From NCBI RefSeq assembly GCF_000003815.2, contig NC_049987.1:12360778-12424777 (forward strand): a DNA stretch of 64,000 bases. Reading direction: 5' to 3'. How positions within the stretch are numbered: the first letter of the stretch is position 1; each line of letters begins with the position of its first letter. Below the pieces are notes generated by a model. The model worked only from the letters and a program-made list of their open reading frames with translations. It did no database searches and had not been told where the DNA came from. Positions 1-11,610 of this stretch are shown here, in pieces. Both the position numbers and the translations under genes were made by a program. The stretch comes from Branchiostoma floridae. Lineage: Eukaryota > Chordata > Leptocardii > Amphioxiformes > Branchiostomatidae.

Positions 1-27
1 ACCGAACACCTGAGTATGTACCTGGAC

Positions 28-753
28 CTGGCAGTGTCTCTTGTTCTGGCATTCATCCAGCATTTTCTGAGAGAAGAAAAAACAAAACATCTACTTTATA
101 AGTTATTGTCACATGTTTTCTGGTACCAGCCTGATAAACTGTGCTTATACTTAGGCCACAGCAAGTAAATTTTATGGATGACATCCTCTGCAGACTGCAA
201 AAATAATGAGATAGGGCGAAAAAAAAACAAGATGGGTAAAAAAAACAAGATGGCAAATTCTCAAAATAGACGTTGTAACAAGACTTGAAGTGACAAAATA
301 TGGCATCGCAGTCAACAAGGCATTCATTCCAGACCTGTACTTAAGAAGTGCACCAGTGTATACGTAGCTAAAGTGACACTAGTGTGATAGACTGGTATCA
401 TTAACCATGTTGGCAACTGCACTCATAGTCATAGCTTCCATAGTTGTGCCACTTTTACAGCTAACTATCAAATTGCACCTCTGCAACTACAGTCAATGCT
501 ACAGAGTCTCTAGTGTCAATTCTATATTCAATGATAACACAACCTTTACCCATTTTCGTCCATCCGGCCTTCCCTGAAGAAGAAAAAAATTCTTGTTTTT
601 TTTTCTGAAATCAGGCAAAAATTAATGAGCGCGCGGATGTCATCCATAAAATTTACTTGCTGTGGCCTTATAGACTATCCTGGTACTACTAATACCTTCA
701 CATACATTGGAGGCTGGCAGTGTCTTTTGCTCTGGTATTCATTCAGCATTTTT
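28..753. repeat. Composite repeat: 34-bp perfect inverted repeat inside ~40-bp direct repeats
   Basis: Positions 153-186 and 635-668 are exact reverse complements over 34 bp, separated by 448 bp. Outside them, 28-67 and 714-753 are near-identical in direct orientation (both run from CTGGCAGTGTCT to CAGCATTTT). The nesting looks like an inverted-repeat element or a fold-back rearrangement within a duplicated target. No coding sequence was recognised inside. Confidence 0.75.
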
Positions 754-3120
754 CAAGGTGGCTGTAACTGTGATAAGGCAGATATGATATCTACCAGTTA
801 CTAGTATCAGAAACTAGAATGTTTCACATTATTTGCTATTGCAATTATTACATTAGTTGTCATGGCCCAATGCCAGGAAGGACTTACAGCTATACAGTCC
901 AGGATTGCTCAGATATGGAAAATCGTTGGAGCAGTTCCAGTTATGTAATCCATAGGAAATACCTTGCACCAAGGGTACATGAGGGAGTTGTTACACAGTA
1001 GCTGGTTACTCTCCTACTAGCAAAATTTGCTCCTCAAATGAAAGGAAATAGCATTTCAAAGGTCTAGAATTCAAAATTGTTGTGCATTCAACAGGATTTC
1101 CATTAAAAATCCTGGGGACGAAAAAAATTTCAGCCTTAGGCTAGAACACTGATAAAAGTAAACTGACAAACACTGTTCTGTGCTCTTTTGGCCTCCATCC
1201 AATCTGGCTACCAAATGAGTTTTCTATGGACCAGGCTAGAGCAGGGGGCCCAGGGTCAGCCATGTAGAGGAATTACACAACCTGGACCTGCCCTCATCAT
1301 GCTATTTTTCAACCTTATAATTACATTGTCAATGTCTTTTAAGAAAAATGAACTGAAAGGGTGAAAATGAAAACAATATGGAAAGAACTAGAGAAAATGA
1401 AAAGAGCATGCCAAGGTCTGGGCGTGATATCGATACTTAATCTAGTTCATGGCGGCAAAATTTTTTTGGCTGCTCCAAAGTTATGTTTACTTTATATGAA
1501 GTTTGACTCGTTCATAGCAAACTAAACAAAAGCTGGATTCTCCAATTTTGGCCTGGACAGCCTACCCATTTTGCGTACTCCCATGGTAGAAGACTACTTT
1601 GGCACTGTCTATCATGTTTGGTTTGGTGGGTCACACTCTAGTGGCTGTTTGGGGAGTGAAATACATTCTCCATGGAAAATGCTATTAACCTTCTGACCTT
1701 GAGCACACAGAGGTCAAGACAAGAAATGACTTCCACATTTTCTCAGCATCAACAGGAGCTACAGATGAGACTTCAAAATACTCAACTATAGGAGCAAGGA
1801 GCTTTTATGGGTAGGAACACAGGTCTAAAGTGTGACCAATACTTTCTCCTGAAAGTGAAAACATTACTGCTTGACATGGCCTTACAACAAATCTCTGTGA
1901 TAAAACTGGCATTGTGCATAGAGTCTACAATAGTATATACAATGCAATCTGGTACAATACATGTAAATATATTGCAGCATAGGAATGTTATAGTACTTGC
2001 AAATGTGCAGTGAATTTTGAGGGAATTATGACTTAGAACTCAAGAGCATACAGCTCCTAGGAGACAAATTTCTTGCCTTAGAATGAATCTAATCTGTTTT
2101 GAAACCACCCCGAGTGAACTTTTCAAACTGAACAGCATTCACACCCCCATCATTGAATTCCAGTAGTTTTGACCCTTACCTGTGATTTAATGTGAGACCA
2201 AAAGGTCTACTACCATATCATACCAGGAATTTGGGAAGTATTGACCCCACCACTATAGATCAGTATTTGTAATTGAAATATTAATGTGATCTTGGAACCT
2301 CATCCCAGGTGAAGGTATAGAATCAATAATACAGCTACAAGCTCATTTACCATGAAGTTATCAATCTGTGATACAGTGACATCCCATGCTTTGAGTACTT
2401 AACTTTCCAGAAATCAATCAATCCCATTTTGAAACAAACTTGTCATATTGTATGTCCAAAACCAACTGTGGTGTAATGTATTCCTGTCAAACTGTTGTTT
2501 TCTGATCTACCAAACCATGTTATATTCAATAATTGTTTCCCGATCTGTGTTGCAATGTTTCCCTTGAGTTTTATTGACTTGTGGTGGTCACGAAAGAAAG
2601 AGCAACAGCTTAATCTCCTTCCATCACTTTTATACATTGATCCTTACATTCTTATCATAATGTTCCTTAGTACAATAAATTCTTCTGTCTCAGCCTTTTC
2701 ATGTTTATGCTGTAATTATATGTTCAATTTTGGGGGGTTGAAGTTTGCCCCTTAAGCTTTGACAAGTCCGATGTTCTTCCATAGAAAACAGATGGTCCTT
2801 ATCTTACCAAGGTTGTAGTTTGTTGTGAAAATGTGAGCCTGTTTAGGGTAGGAGGTAGAACATTCAGGGAACACATGTAATTTTCTGGTCGGCTGGAAAA
2901 GGCTACAGGGCCATACCTTTATATATTACAGCAGTATGTTCTGCACAACTTATATCTTCATTCACTAGCTGCATTACAGGCCATATGCAAATGGCAGGTA
3001 CCTTGAAAAAAACCAAAGCTTTTACATAAGTGCAACAGATAGTACATTGTATCTACCATGTTTGAGACATACAGACTTCTTCACTTCATTTTCTCCAGCT
3101 GGCATGCATCCTCTGAGGTG
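754..3120. other. Non-coding stretch, no gene recognised
   Basis: The sequence is AT-rich with only short open frames on both strands and no recognisable domain or well-formed exon. It probably belongs to an intron or the 3' part of the minus-strand lectin gene, whose next exon I could not find. Confidence 0.5.
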
Positions 3121-3123
3121 AAA

Positions 3124-4240
3124 TGAATGATCTTTATTGCGCAACAATTGTACGGGTACAATGTATGGCAAGTTCGGGTGTAATACATGTACAGAACATC
3201 AAAACTAATATCTACGTGGTTGCTTATACATAACAATGGTAAGAGGGTTCTATGTAACAAATGACTAGTCGCTATGCTACTTTAGCTGAGCGGATTAATT
3301 CATGGGAAACAGGTATTACTAGAACATAGTGGTACACAATACAGAGTTAACATCAAGTGTTTGTGTCAGTACGATTCCTTTTTGGTAAGAGGGTTCTATG
3401 TAACAAATGACTCGTCGCTATGCTACTTTAGCTGAGCGGATTAATTCATGGGAAACAGGTATATACTAGAACATAGTGGTACACGATACAGAGTTAACAT
3501 CAAGTGTTTGTGTCAATACGATTCCTTTTTTGAAGAGCAGTAGATATGTATTGGCCTATGTACAAGGAAATTGCATCAGGACATGACATGAGTAAATTGA
3601 AAGTTTCTGAACTTGTCTTAGGTAATGTTATGTTTGTAGTCTTGTTGATAACGTCCATAAGCTTCTGCCTTTCCTCAGTATATGTGGGACATAATAATAG
3701 AAAGTGTAGTTCGTCTTCGATACCATGATTGCAAGTAGGACAGCGTCTCTGAGTGGCTGGTATATTATTATATCGACCTTTTTCTATCTCCAAACAATGT
3801 GCACTAATTCGCAATTTTGTTATGTTAGCAACAAATGATTTATTTTGAATTGATGAAAGGTACTTTTCGAGAGTGAAGTTGGTCTTGAATTTAGAATAGG
3901 TTTGCAATTTGCTATAATTTCTTATCTCTTGCCTCCAGCCAGAAACAAACGTGTCTTTCAGACGTTCCTTGAACACGTTTCCAAAATGTTTGGTGTCAAC
4001 TGCAGGGTTTAACCAAACATTTTGGAAACCGTGTCTGCACAATATGTCTTGTACATGTACGGCCCAGTCCTGTTCTTGTTCAACAGCAAAATCGTAAGCT
4101 TTTTTAACTATTCTATCGTTTGGAAGGTTTTGTAGTCTAAGCCAATATTTAATAAGTTGAGATTGTGCTTCAATGTATAATGGAAATGAGGCAGCTGTAG
4201 ACTTGGTAGATTAGCCATGTATGGTATGAATAATTCATTG
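3124..4240 (-). mobile_element. LINE (non-LTR retrotransposon) 3' fragment, C-terminal ORF2 region
   Basis: Read on the minus strand, about 4240 to 3500 encodes the C-terminal part of a CR1/jockey-like reverse-transcriptase polyprotein. Visible blocks are a PLYIEAQSQLIKYWLRLQ segment, then RISAHCLEIEKGRY, then a Cys/His-like segment CPTCNHGIEDELHFLLLCP. The frame is open from about 4240 to the stop near 3500, so this piece is not badly decayed, but the endonuclease and catalytic RT domains are absent, so the copy is 5'-truncated. The 3' end carries an AATAAAGATCATTC-type tail at about 3124-3140. Clade assignment is by eye. Confidence 0.85.
3239..3532. repeat. Tandem duplication of a ~146-bp LINE 3' segment
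   Basis: Positions 3239-3384 and 3385-3532 are almost identical direct copies (both start GTAAGAGGGTTCTATG). The unit covers the last few codons, the stop codon and the 3' untranslated part of the minus-strand LINE, so both copies contain the same C-terminal DTNT-stop. Confidence 0.9.
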
Positions 4241-4843
4241 CAATGTGAACAATTGATGGACTGCAAGAGAGAGAAAGAGAACAATAGTCCAAACTGCTCA
4301 AGTTTAAAAGCACAATCAACCCAATTATCTACTGATTGAATGTGGATGCGCATCATTACCAAGAAAACAGCCCACTGGAGGGGTTCATACACCAGTTCTT
4401 TTGTGTGGCACTTGGTGTATAACAGGTGCCTAGGGGTATGGTATAGTTCCTGCCTTTCTGTCTGAACAAGGAGGTGGCTCTGGAGAATTGATTACCAGTA
4501 AATAAATGTATCTGAAATGATGTACTGAAATGGAGGATCATTAGAATGAAAAGAAATTGAAACAAGACAAATATAACAAAGGGATAGATAAATTTCAACT
4601 ACAAGATGCCAGCATTGTATTAAAAATGAACTTTCTTATACAGTCTATCACCTGTTTCCTTTATCTTTCAATTTACATGTAGCATTAAAAACAAAGTAAA
4701 CTTCTATGCATAGTAAGGGGCTAAAAGCAGAAAGGAATCACACTCAACTGTGATATATTTTCATGCTTTGATTTCAGCTTGTGTGAGATAATAGGTGACC
4801 ATTTCAATATCTAACAAGGAAATAAATTTTTGATGGGCTGTAC
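4241..4843. other. Non-coding stretch within the lectin gene, no exon recognised
   Basis: It lies immediately 3' of the SUEL exon on the minus strand and begins with that exon's splice donor. No further coding exon was recognised. Confidence 0.4.
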
Positions 4844-5082
4844 CTGTAAAGATGTGGGCGAATCACAGTTTGTGTTTTCTTTGATGGGAAGTCTCTGTGC
4901 AGCAGCTCTGGCTGCCTCAGCTGCCGATAACGTTGCACTGAGAGCGTAGGACGGACACATCTCCAGACTGGACAGCTGACGGCCGTACATGGCACGCTGG
5001 ATGCTGATGGTGGTGCCATGAGGACAGCGGAGAGTCACGTGTTCACCATCACAACCATGGACATGGAAGCTGCGTAGGGATG
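4844..5082 (-). CDS. Internal exon of a SUEL-type lectin (EVA1C-like) gene
   Basis: This minus-strand exon encodes the first half of a SUEL (D-galactoside/L-rhamnose-binding lectin) domain. The hallmarks are CDGEHVTLRCPHGTTISIQ, the conserved AMYGRQ (family A-x-YGR) and the later Cys in ENTNCDSPTSLQ. The acceptor follows CTCTGCAG; the donor is ACAG|GTACAG. The exon is 239 nt, enters after one codon base and leaves in phase 0. It joins in frame to the signal-peptide exon at 25636-25726, giving ...HGQLT-ASLRSFHVHGCDGE. The Ala-rich insert (ATLSAAEAARAAAQR) between the domain halves is unusual. Vertebrate EVA1C carries two such domains and a transmembrane segment and is related to the worm Slit co-receptor EVA-1. 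Latrophilin or another SUEL protein cannot be excluded because the rest lies beyond the left edge. Confidence 0.85.
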
Positions 5083-5316
5083 CTGCAGAGATACCTGGAC
5101 ATGGGAAAACAGCAATGCATTGTTAACACACAGGGTATAAACATTTTCAAACTTCCTTTTTTCAGTACAAAACTAGGTATAATGCAATGTACAAATGTAA
5201 GAATCGCAGGGATGAAAACACAAGAAAGCGTCACCAAACATTACTGGTCACAAGAAAAATTTCCCACACCTCAGCCCAAAAGATAAATCTCCACAGAAAA
5301 CTTTCTATTTTGTATC

Positions 5317-5455
5317 GTTTTGTTGATGTCTTGCCCTGGGGCCAGTACCTGCAGAGTTAGGTCGCAAGACATCAACAAAACAACTTACAAATAGACAGCC
5401 TGATAAAAATGACTAAAAAACATTCAAAAAGAGCCAGAGCCTAACCTCTGCTTGG
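5317..5455. repeat. 18-bp hairpin plus decayed MITE copy
   Basis: Positions 5317-5334 and 5364-5381 are exact reverse complements (GTTTTGTTGATGTCTTGC). From about 5348 to 5455 the sequence resembles the element at 19521-19638: both carry a GCAGAGTT-G(C)G(A)AGACxTCAA start and a GAGCCTAACCTCTGCTTGG end. Here the outer terminus is lost. Confidence 0.6.
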
Positions 5456-5745
5456 CATACAGAAAATGGGGCTGGAGACAAATGTGGTATCTTCCTAACA
5501 GTAAGTAACACATTAGCGGGTAATTGAGATCCCACTTGCAGCAAATTGCTAAACAGGGAGAGGATTTGCAACCAACTGTAAAGAATTTATTGACAAAGTC
5601 AAGAAAACAAACTGAATTCCCCTGGTGGTTTTCCATCAGGACAGTAAGTAAAGTGTCCTTCCTGGGTTTATTTACTCTGTCTATCACAACCTGGATCTGC
5701 ACCTCTGGGGATCCTGTATGACTCTTGTGCACTTAATTCTAAGAC

Positions 5746-6827
5746 CACTGGCGGATCCAGAAATTTGGTAAGGGGGGGGCGCGCACCCGTGACGCGGCCG
5801 AAGGCCACGGCCGCGCAGCGCAAGCTGCGCGGGGGGAGAGCACGAGAGGGGTTTTCCCCCCCCTCTCGTTGGGGGGGTATGGGGGGCCTCCCCCAGAAAA
5901 TTTTTAAGAAATAGAGGCTCTCTGGTGGATTTTAGAGCCATCTATGAGCAAATTTGAGAAGCAAACTAACACTAACTTTTTGTCATGTCTGTGGCTGTCT
6001 AGTTCACGTTAGGGACAATTTTTTTACTATTTTTAGCAACTACCACTGAGGACACACCGAACGAAGGCTAGTTCCTCCTTCTTAATATTCATAAATGACG
6101 CCAAACAATATCGCAAAATTATTTGTACCTGGCTGCCGATTTGCCTTTCTCCGCGAAGCGGCTCGCGCTCCTATCATGAAAATCGCATAGAAATCTGGTG
6201 GGATCTAAGCGGCTTGCCGGAGACGATTTTGAAAGTGTCTTACGCATTTGAAATTGCATGTATTTCGGACTCTTTTTGCTTCTGCGGTGGCAATTGATGA
6301 CGATTAATCGGGGGAAAATGACAACAAAAACGTCAGCACGGTCACCGCGGCGACTGATCACAACTGGAGTGGGGAGGGGGGTGTCGGCGCACGACGCCGA
6401 TTTTCCCAAGGCGGGGTTGACCGGTTGCGTCTCTCTAAGCCGATGACGGACGATATAAATCACCAGTTTATCAAAAATAATTAACTTCCGCTGATTTTCT
6501 GGTGATCTTAAGAAATTTCCACGCTCTTTCTATATCTTTGAGCGCCGATTTTGGCTTACAGCGACCCACCAGTTTCATGGGGAGAAATTTACCGTAAGTT
6601 TACGTGACTCGAAAGACCCACTAGTAATTGCAAACTGCAAGTTTCTCTAAATAATTACTAGAAAATCTCCTTTCAAGTAAGTATATTAGTTTTATAACGT
6701 TGTCAATATTCTTGGCATAATTTCCGAAGACCTCTCGTAGCCTGGGTTTATCTTGCCTTTTTCTTTTTTTTTGCTAGCTGAAGGGGGAGGCGCGCGCCTG
6801 GCGCGCCTCCCCCTGGATCCGCCAGTG
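5746..6827. mobile_element. 1.08-kb non-autonomous DNA transposon, 15-bp TIRs, 5-bp target duplication
   Basis: The ends are perfect 15-bp inverted repeats (CACTGGCGGATCCAG at 5746; its complement ends at 6827), flanked by AAGAC on both sides (5741-5745 and 6828-6832). Subterminal GC-rich hairpins are present: an exact 14-bp stem with 5-nt loop near the right end (about 6782-6814), and a CCGCGCAGC/GCTGCGCGG stem at about 5812-5833 on the left. No transposase is visible and internal open frames are short. CAC-starting TIRs with 5-bp duplications recall the Transib/RAG superfamily, but this is inference from the ends alone. Confidence 0.85.
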
Positions 6828-6832
6828 AAGAC

Positions 6833-7550
6833 CAACACTTAGGAGAAAGAATGCAGACAATTTCGACAGACAAATTACACTTATCAATGCCAACTTAGAC
6901 CACTGGGAAGACTATCTTACATTGACATTCCTATTCCGATCCTTTACATATGCCCATGTACGCAATATTTTGTTCAAAACAAATATTGCTGAATATTGAA
7001 GACAAAAAAGAAAATCGATTTCAACTAAGTAAAAAGACAGTAAATATTCAGTAAACGAATTGTACACTACAGGAATAACAATTACTGTGATATTGGGGTT
7101 CAGTAGAAATGGGTTATGAAACAGAAGCTTACACATTACGTTTGATCAAAAGAAAGCAATTCAGAAATCACAAAATAGACTAAACTGCATATCATGCCTT
7201 ATCACAATAAACAAAACTAGACAACAGCAACAAAGCTATGACATACAACACCTTTTCAAACCAAAGTCAATATACAGAATAATTCCAAGTAAAAACTTTC
7301 CATTAAAGTCTTATCATGTACATGCAGATGAGTAAGGATGTAGATTTGACAGGGATTTTCCTACACTGAAGAGCACAGCTAATGCCATCCCGTGATACGT
7401 AAAGCAAGTATCATTGACAGCATACAATAAATCTATCTACTCATATCTAGTCTGTTGTACATGTATACGGTTATCATTCACTTGTTTAACGTATATTGTC
7501 TTTAAGTAAAATTTGGCAGCAGTAGTACAGAGGTAGACACCTCACAAACA
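6833..7550. other. Intronic stretch, nothing recognised
   Basis: AT-rich DNA inside the 20.5-kb first intron of the minus-strand lectin gene. No exon, RNA gene or clear repeat was seen. Confidence 0.4.
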
Positions 7551-7620
7551 TAGCCTCGTATCCAGCCACAGAAAGGACAGAAGAGAGTTGGCAGCCATAA
7601 TATGGCTGGATACCAGGCTA
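7551..7620. mobile_element. 70-bp MITE (TAGCCT... ends), perfect 9-bp target duplication
   Basis: It starts TAGCCTCGTATCCAGCCA and ends TGGCTGGATACCAGGCTA, near-complementary ends. TCACAAACA flanks it on both sides (7542-7550 and 7621-7629), an exact 9-bp target-site duplication. It is the same family as the copies at 8755, 25136 and 35555. Confidence 0.9.
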
Positions 7621-8754
7621 TCACAAACATAAACTGGGGCAGCTCTTGAACATTAGTGTAATTTTAGTGCACTGTCAACTTGAGTATTCTCTTACTTTTT
7701 CCCACCCATCTAGGGTTTCATAGATTCAACACTGCACACCTTCTTCATGTGTTCACACAAAATTAGAAGCAAGGATTCCTGTTTGGGCCCCCTGGCTATG
7801 TTTTATCCATCCCAGATACAGCTGTGATGGGGTCAACACCCTGCTTGGACCAGGGACCAACTTTACAGCCACAAGACTTGCTGAGTCCATCTGAGTTGAA
7901 TTGATTTTCCTGGGTGGCAGCCACCCTGCTGGCATTAACCCAAACCAGGCCAGCACAATTTAGCCATAACAAGTTCATTACTAGGTCTTCAGAGTTCACA
8001 CCTGAAATCTGAGAGGTGAAAAGAAAATGGGAAATTTCAATTGACCACCAGATATTGCTCACTTTTATAGTTTAGAATCACTTTGTACAAGTCGTAGTCT
8101 ACATGATGGTGATGATTCCTTTTTTATTCCATACATATTAGTATTTACAAACACTGGATGCCTGAATTGTGCTGTAGTTTACGCAAGTATTTCTAATACA
8201 AAGAGACATAACGTTAGGTATTTATGCAAAACATTGATGATTCTTTTCTATGCAACAATGAATGCTACAGCCTGCTAACATCATATACTAAACTCTGATA
8301 CTACTAATATTACTAAGTACTGCTTCCAAACTCTTTCAAGTCCAAAGATAAGTACCCCAGATGTAGTCTACAACCAGGTCATTAACCTGATGCGGCCTAA
8401 GTGTTCCCACATGGTAGTGTCCTTCTAAAGCAGCACAAGGGTTTGATGTTGACTAGGATAATCCAATCAGGAAAGTTTTCCTACACAATGAGTGAATGGT
8501 GGTTGCCTTGCTTGGGGGCACCAGCCAGTCTGACCTACATAGAAATCAGAAACACTTGTCCTGGCAATTAGCAGAACCTCCTGACTGTGTGGGAGGTTGT
8601 GGTGGTGCAAGATATGATAACAGAGGTGGAAAAGGAGGAGATTTCTTTGGGAAGAAAATTACTTTGCATCCTTGTCCATTTGTAGTAATTAGCCTTACTC
8701 CTACGGTTGTCACATACCTGTATTACATGTTAATGTATAGGGGAATGTACAGGA

Positions 8755-8869
8755 TAGCCTGGGTACCATCCGTTTTGGCTAGCGAGACAACTTACCCCAA
8801 ACAATTTTTTTTTTGTATAGGGCAGCGAGTGCAAGAAGCCCAGCTTGAAATCGGATGGTACCCAGGCTA
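8755..8869. mobile_element. 115-bp MITE (TAGCCTGGGTACCATCCG ends)
   Basis: The left end TAGCCTGGGTACCATCCG is the exact complement of the right end. The flanks are TGTACAGGA on the left and TGTACATGT on the right, matching only over the first six bases, so the duplication has decayed or was altered by the local TGTACA repeat. The interior has a run of T. Confidence 0.85.
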
Positions 8870-9575
8870 TGTACATGTACAGGAGGTTTTCAGGTTCACT
8901 GTATTCTCAAAGCAGACATTGGGATTGCAGGAGGATTTTTTCCGGCTTGCTCCTGTCACAGAGGTAGAAATCCATGCCACCACAACTACCTGGGACCCAA
9001 CCTCTACTTGGAGAAAAGGTTCACTGGCCTTTTTCCTGTCTCGTAACTATTTGGAATATAACGTTAGACCTATGCACAAACAAAGACATGGCAAAAGTGA
9101 TATAGAGCAGGTTAAAACAAGTAGATGTGTACTGGTAAAACAAGGCTGTAATTTGATTATGCATGATTTCCTACACAATCAACCCCTTTGTTTGAAAGGT
9201 GTGAAAACTGTCTAATCCAGGTGTAAAGAGATCAGGCAAAGATTACCTGCCTCATTGACTTCTCAGCAGGACAGATCTGAAACAATATTGTCTCTGTCTC
9301 TCTCCTGTAGGCAAAATGACTTGAAGTAATGTCAAAGTACAGCAGTTCTTTGTGTCTTTTTGGCGAAATAAGACTTGATATCAGGACAGACTGTTCATAC
9401 TAAATGCTAAAATCAAAATGTAAAAATACAAATCAAAATACATTGATCATCATAAACCATCTTCATTTGGTTGCTGGTGGATGGACTACAAGCAATACAG
9501 AGTTTGAGTACCATATAAGATTCACAGTACCGCTAGTTGTTTTTTTCCAAACACTATAACGGTACCATATTTAAA

Positions 9576-9672
9576 AAAAAAATAAATGCATTTAGCTAAG
9601 CCTCAAGAATACTAGTGCATACTAGGTATGCACTAGTATTCTTGAGGCTTAGCTAAATGCATTTATTTTTTT
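9576..9672. repeat. 97-bp perfect palindrome (47-bp arms, 3-nt loop)
   Basis: Arms 9576-9622 and 9626-9672 are exact reverse complements over all 47 bases, with TAG between them. The outer part is A/T-rich; the core runs CTAAGCCTCAAGAATACTAG. No 9-bp flanking duplication is evident. It would extrude readily as a cruciform or hairpin. Confidence 0.97.
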
Positions 9673-11572
9673 GGGGGGAATTTATGTGGATCTACATGTA
9701 AGAAGCATGAAATCTGTATTTAGGGTTAACTTTCTGCAGTTTGCTCAGGTGAGAAGTGTACACAAGAGGTGCGAAGACGATGATCAACTTGTCTTAAAAA
9801 AATCCCTCCAAAGTTAAAAGATGTAGATCTTTTAAACAAATATTTATGCATTTGAAAACATTCAAAACACCCTCCAGTGGTGAAAACAACTGGCTCTTAG
9901 TCATTATGCCTGACATTATAATAGACCTGTACAATGTTAATTCTATTAATTTGTTGTGAATGTGAATATCTAACAATCATCTGTACTACTTTGAACTTTT
10001 AAATGCTTAACCAATGGGCACCTGCTTACACATGAACCATACAAAGGCTGTAGACAGCAATCTCCCAGCCTCAATGCCTTACTTATATAACATGTATAAG
10101 TTCAGTGACCCCTTCATCTGTTCAACCTTGACTTTCCAAAGTGGTGAAAGATCCAACTGTTTTGACCAAGAATGCCCTGGTCAAGGGGTTCAGCAGCATA
10201 CCAACGCCTTGGGTGTCACGGATATATGGACTTCTTTACTAACAAAGGTCATTGACCCTGTAGCCTTGAAAGTTTCATTATTCTCTGATAATAAGATATT
10301 AGAAAAGAAAGCAGCTCTGATAAAAGTAACTTAAGAACATTATTCATCAGCCACTGACCAAGTAAGAAGGCCATTACAAAATTAACTTTTACTTTGACCA
10401 AGGACATCTGTGACTCATATGCTTTGACATTATTTTGGATTTGCTACTCCTTACTTAACATGACCACCAATGGAAGCAAGTACCAAAAGAAGGGTCATAT
10501 GCACACATATGATATGCAAAAGTACACAGTTACAAAGAGCGTTCATGCCAATAGGAAACTCAAGTGCCCAACAAATCCAAGCTATGCTAACAACAGCAAG
10601 CCAAACACCATACACCACTACATCTTCCACTGCTGTGTTATACACTGACTGGTCCCCTGAAGTATCGATGAACGTGAAGTCCGGATAAACAGGCTCAGAT
10701 TGCTGAGTACACACTCAGGAGGAGTGGTGATTTCCGTGGGCCATTCAGGAAACAAGTGGTCACCCACAAATCATTGTGCAGTTCAGAACAACTGAAGCTT
10801 AACGTTACCTGCAAGCAGATGTTTGTAGGACAGAAAACCTTCCAGGATAGACTACTGCATAATTGTAACGTTATAACAACGGGGAAACCTGAAAATGTTA
10901 GAATATACACCCTGACATATTTGGAAAAGTGCTTTTTCTTACGTTCAATATGTAATGTTAATGTTACGAGCATGTTAACCGTTACGTCCTCAAGTTCCTG
11001 ACTCCAGTGCACTGGCGATTCCGACTCAGACACCCAAAGCTGGAGCACGTTGTCAGTGTGTTGTAGCAACTAGAAACATGTTGCCTATTATCCCATGCCT
11101 CCAGGGATGAAAGTTACTCAAGAGTGCCTTGGAGACTTGCAAGAGAGAACATCTTGTGTTGTTTTGTACCTCCGGTTGTCTCAGCGACAGCAAATCGTAA
11201 AGTGATGACAGCCTGACAGGGTTTCGGTAATGGCATGTTAGAAATGTTACGAACATGTTTGAGAACCTCTTATGGGTCACAGGTCAATGTTCTGTTATCT
11301 GGTCCGGGGATATCCGATTCCTCACTGAGCCACATGTAGAGTAGGAGAGGGATCATGGGTTCATTCACAACTTTTGCATAGGTGTGTTCCTTTCCATGTA
11401 ACCCCGTATGTCTCAATGTTTCTTTCTCTCCACGACCGAAGCCCTCTCGACTTTTGTCCATTTCCATTGTCGCCTATTATCGTCCTAGCCCGATTATCGC
11501 CAGTATAATAACCAAATCTTAACGTTACTAAAAATATATATTTTAACTACTAGTAATATTGGCGTACAAAAT

Positions 11573-11610
11573 GTACTACTTTTATGTTAAATGTATTATA
11601 AAAGTAGTAC
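11573..11610. repeat. 13-bp inverted repeat
   Basis: GTACTACTTTTAT at 11573-11585 is exactly complementary to 11598-11610 with a 12-nt spacer. The surroundings are AT-rich. Confidence 0.7.

Noticed and set aside
6119-6463. A 114-codon frame inside the 1.08-kb TIR element as a transposase
   Set aside because: No transposase motif or similarity was recognised and the element is too short to be autonomous.
8496-9215. A 239-codon plus-strand open frame
   Set aside because: It reads straight through both ends of the MITE at 8755-8869, shows no domain and has no coding-like composition.
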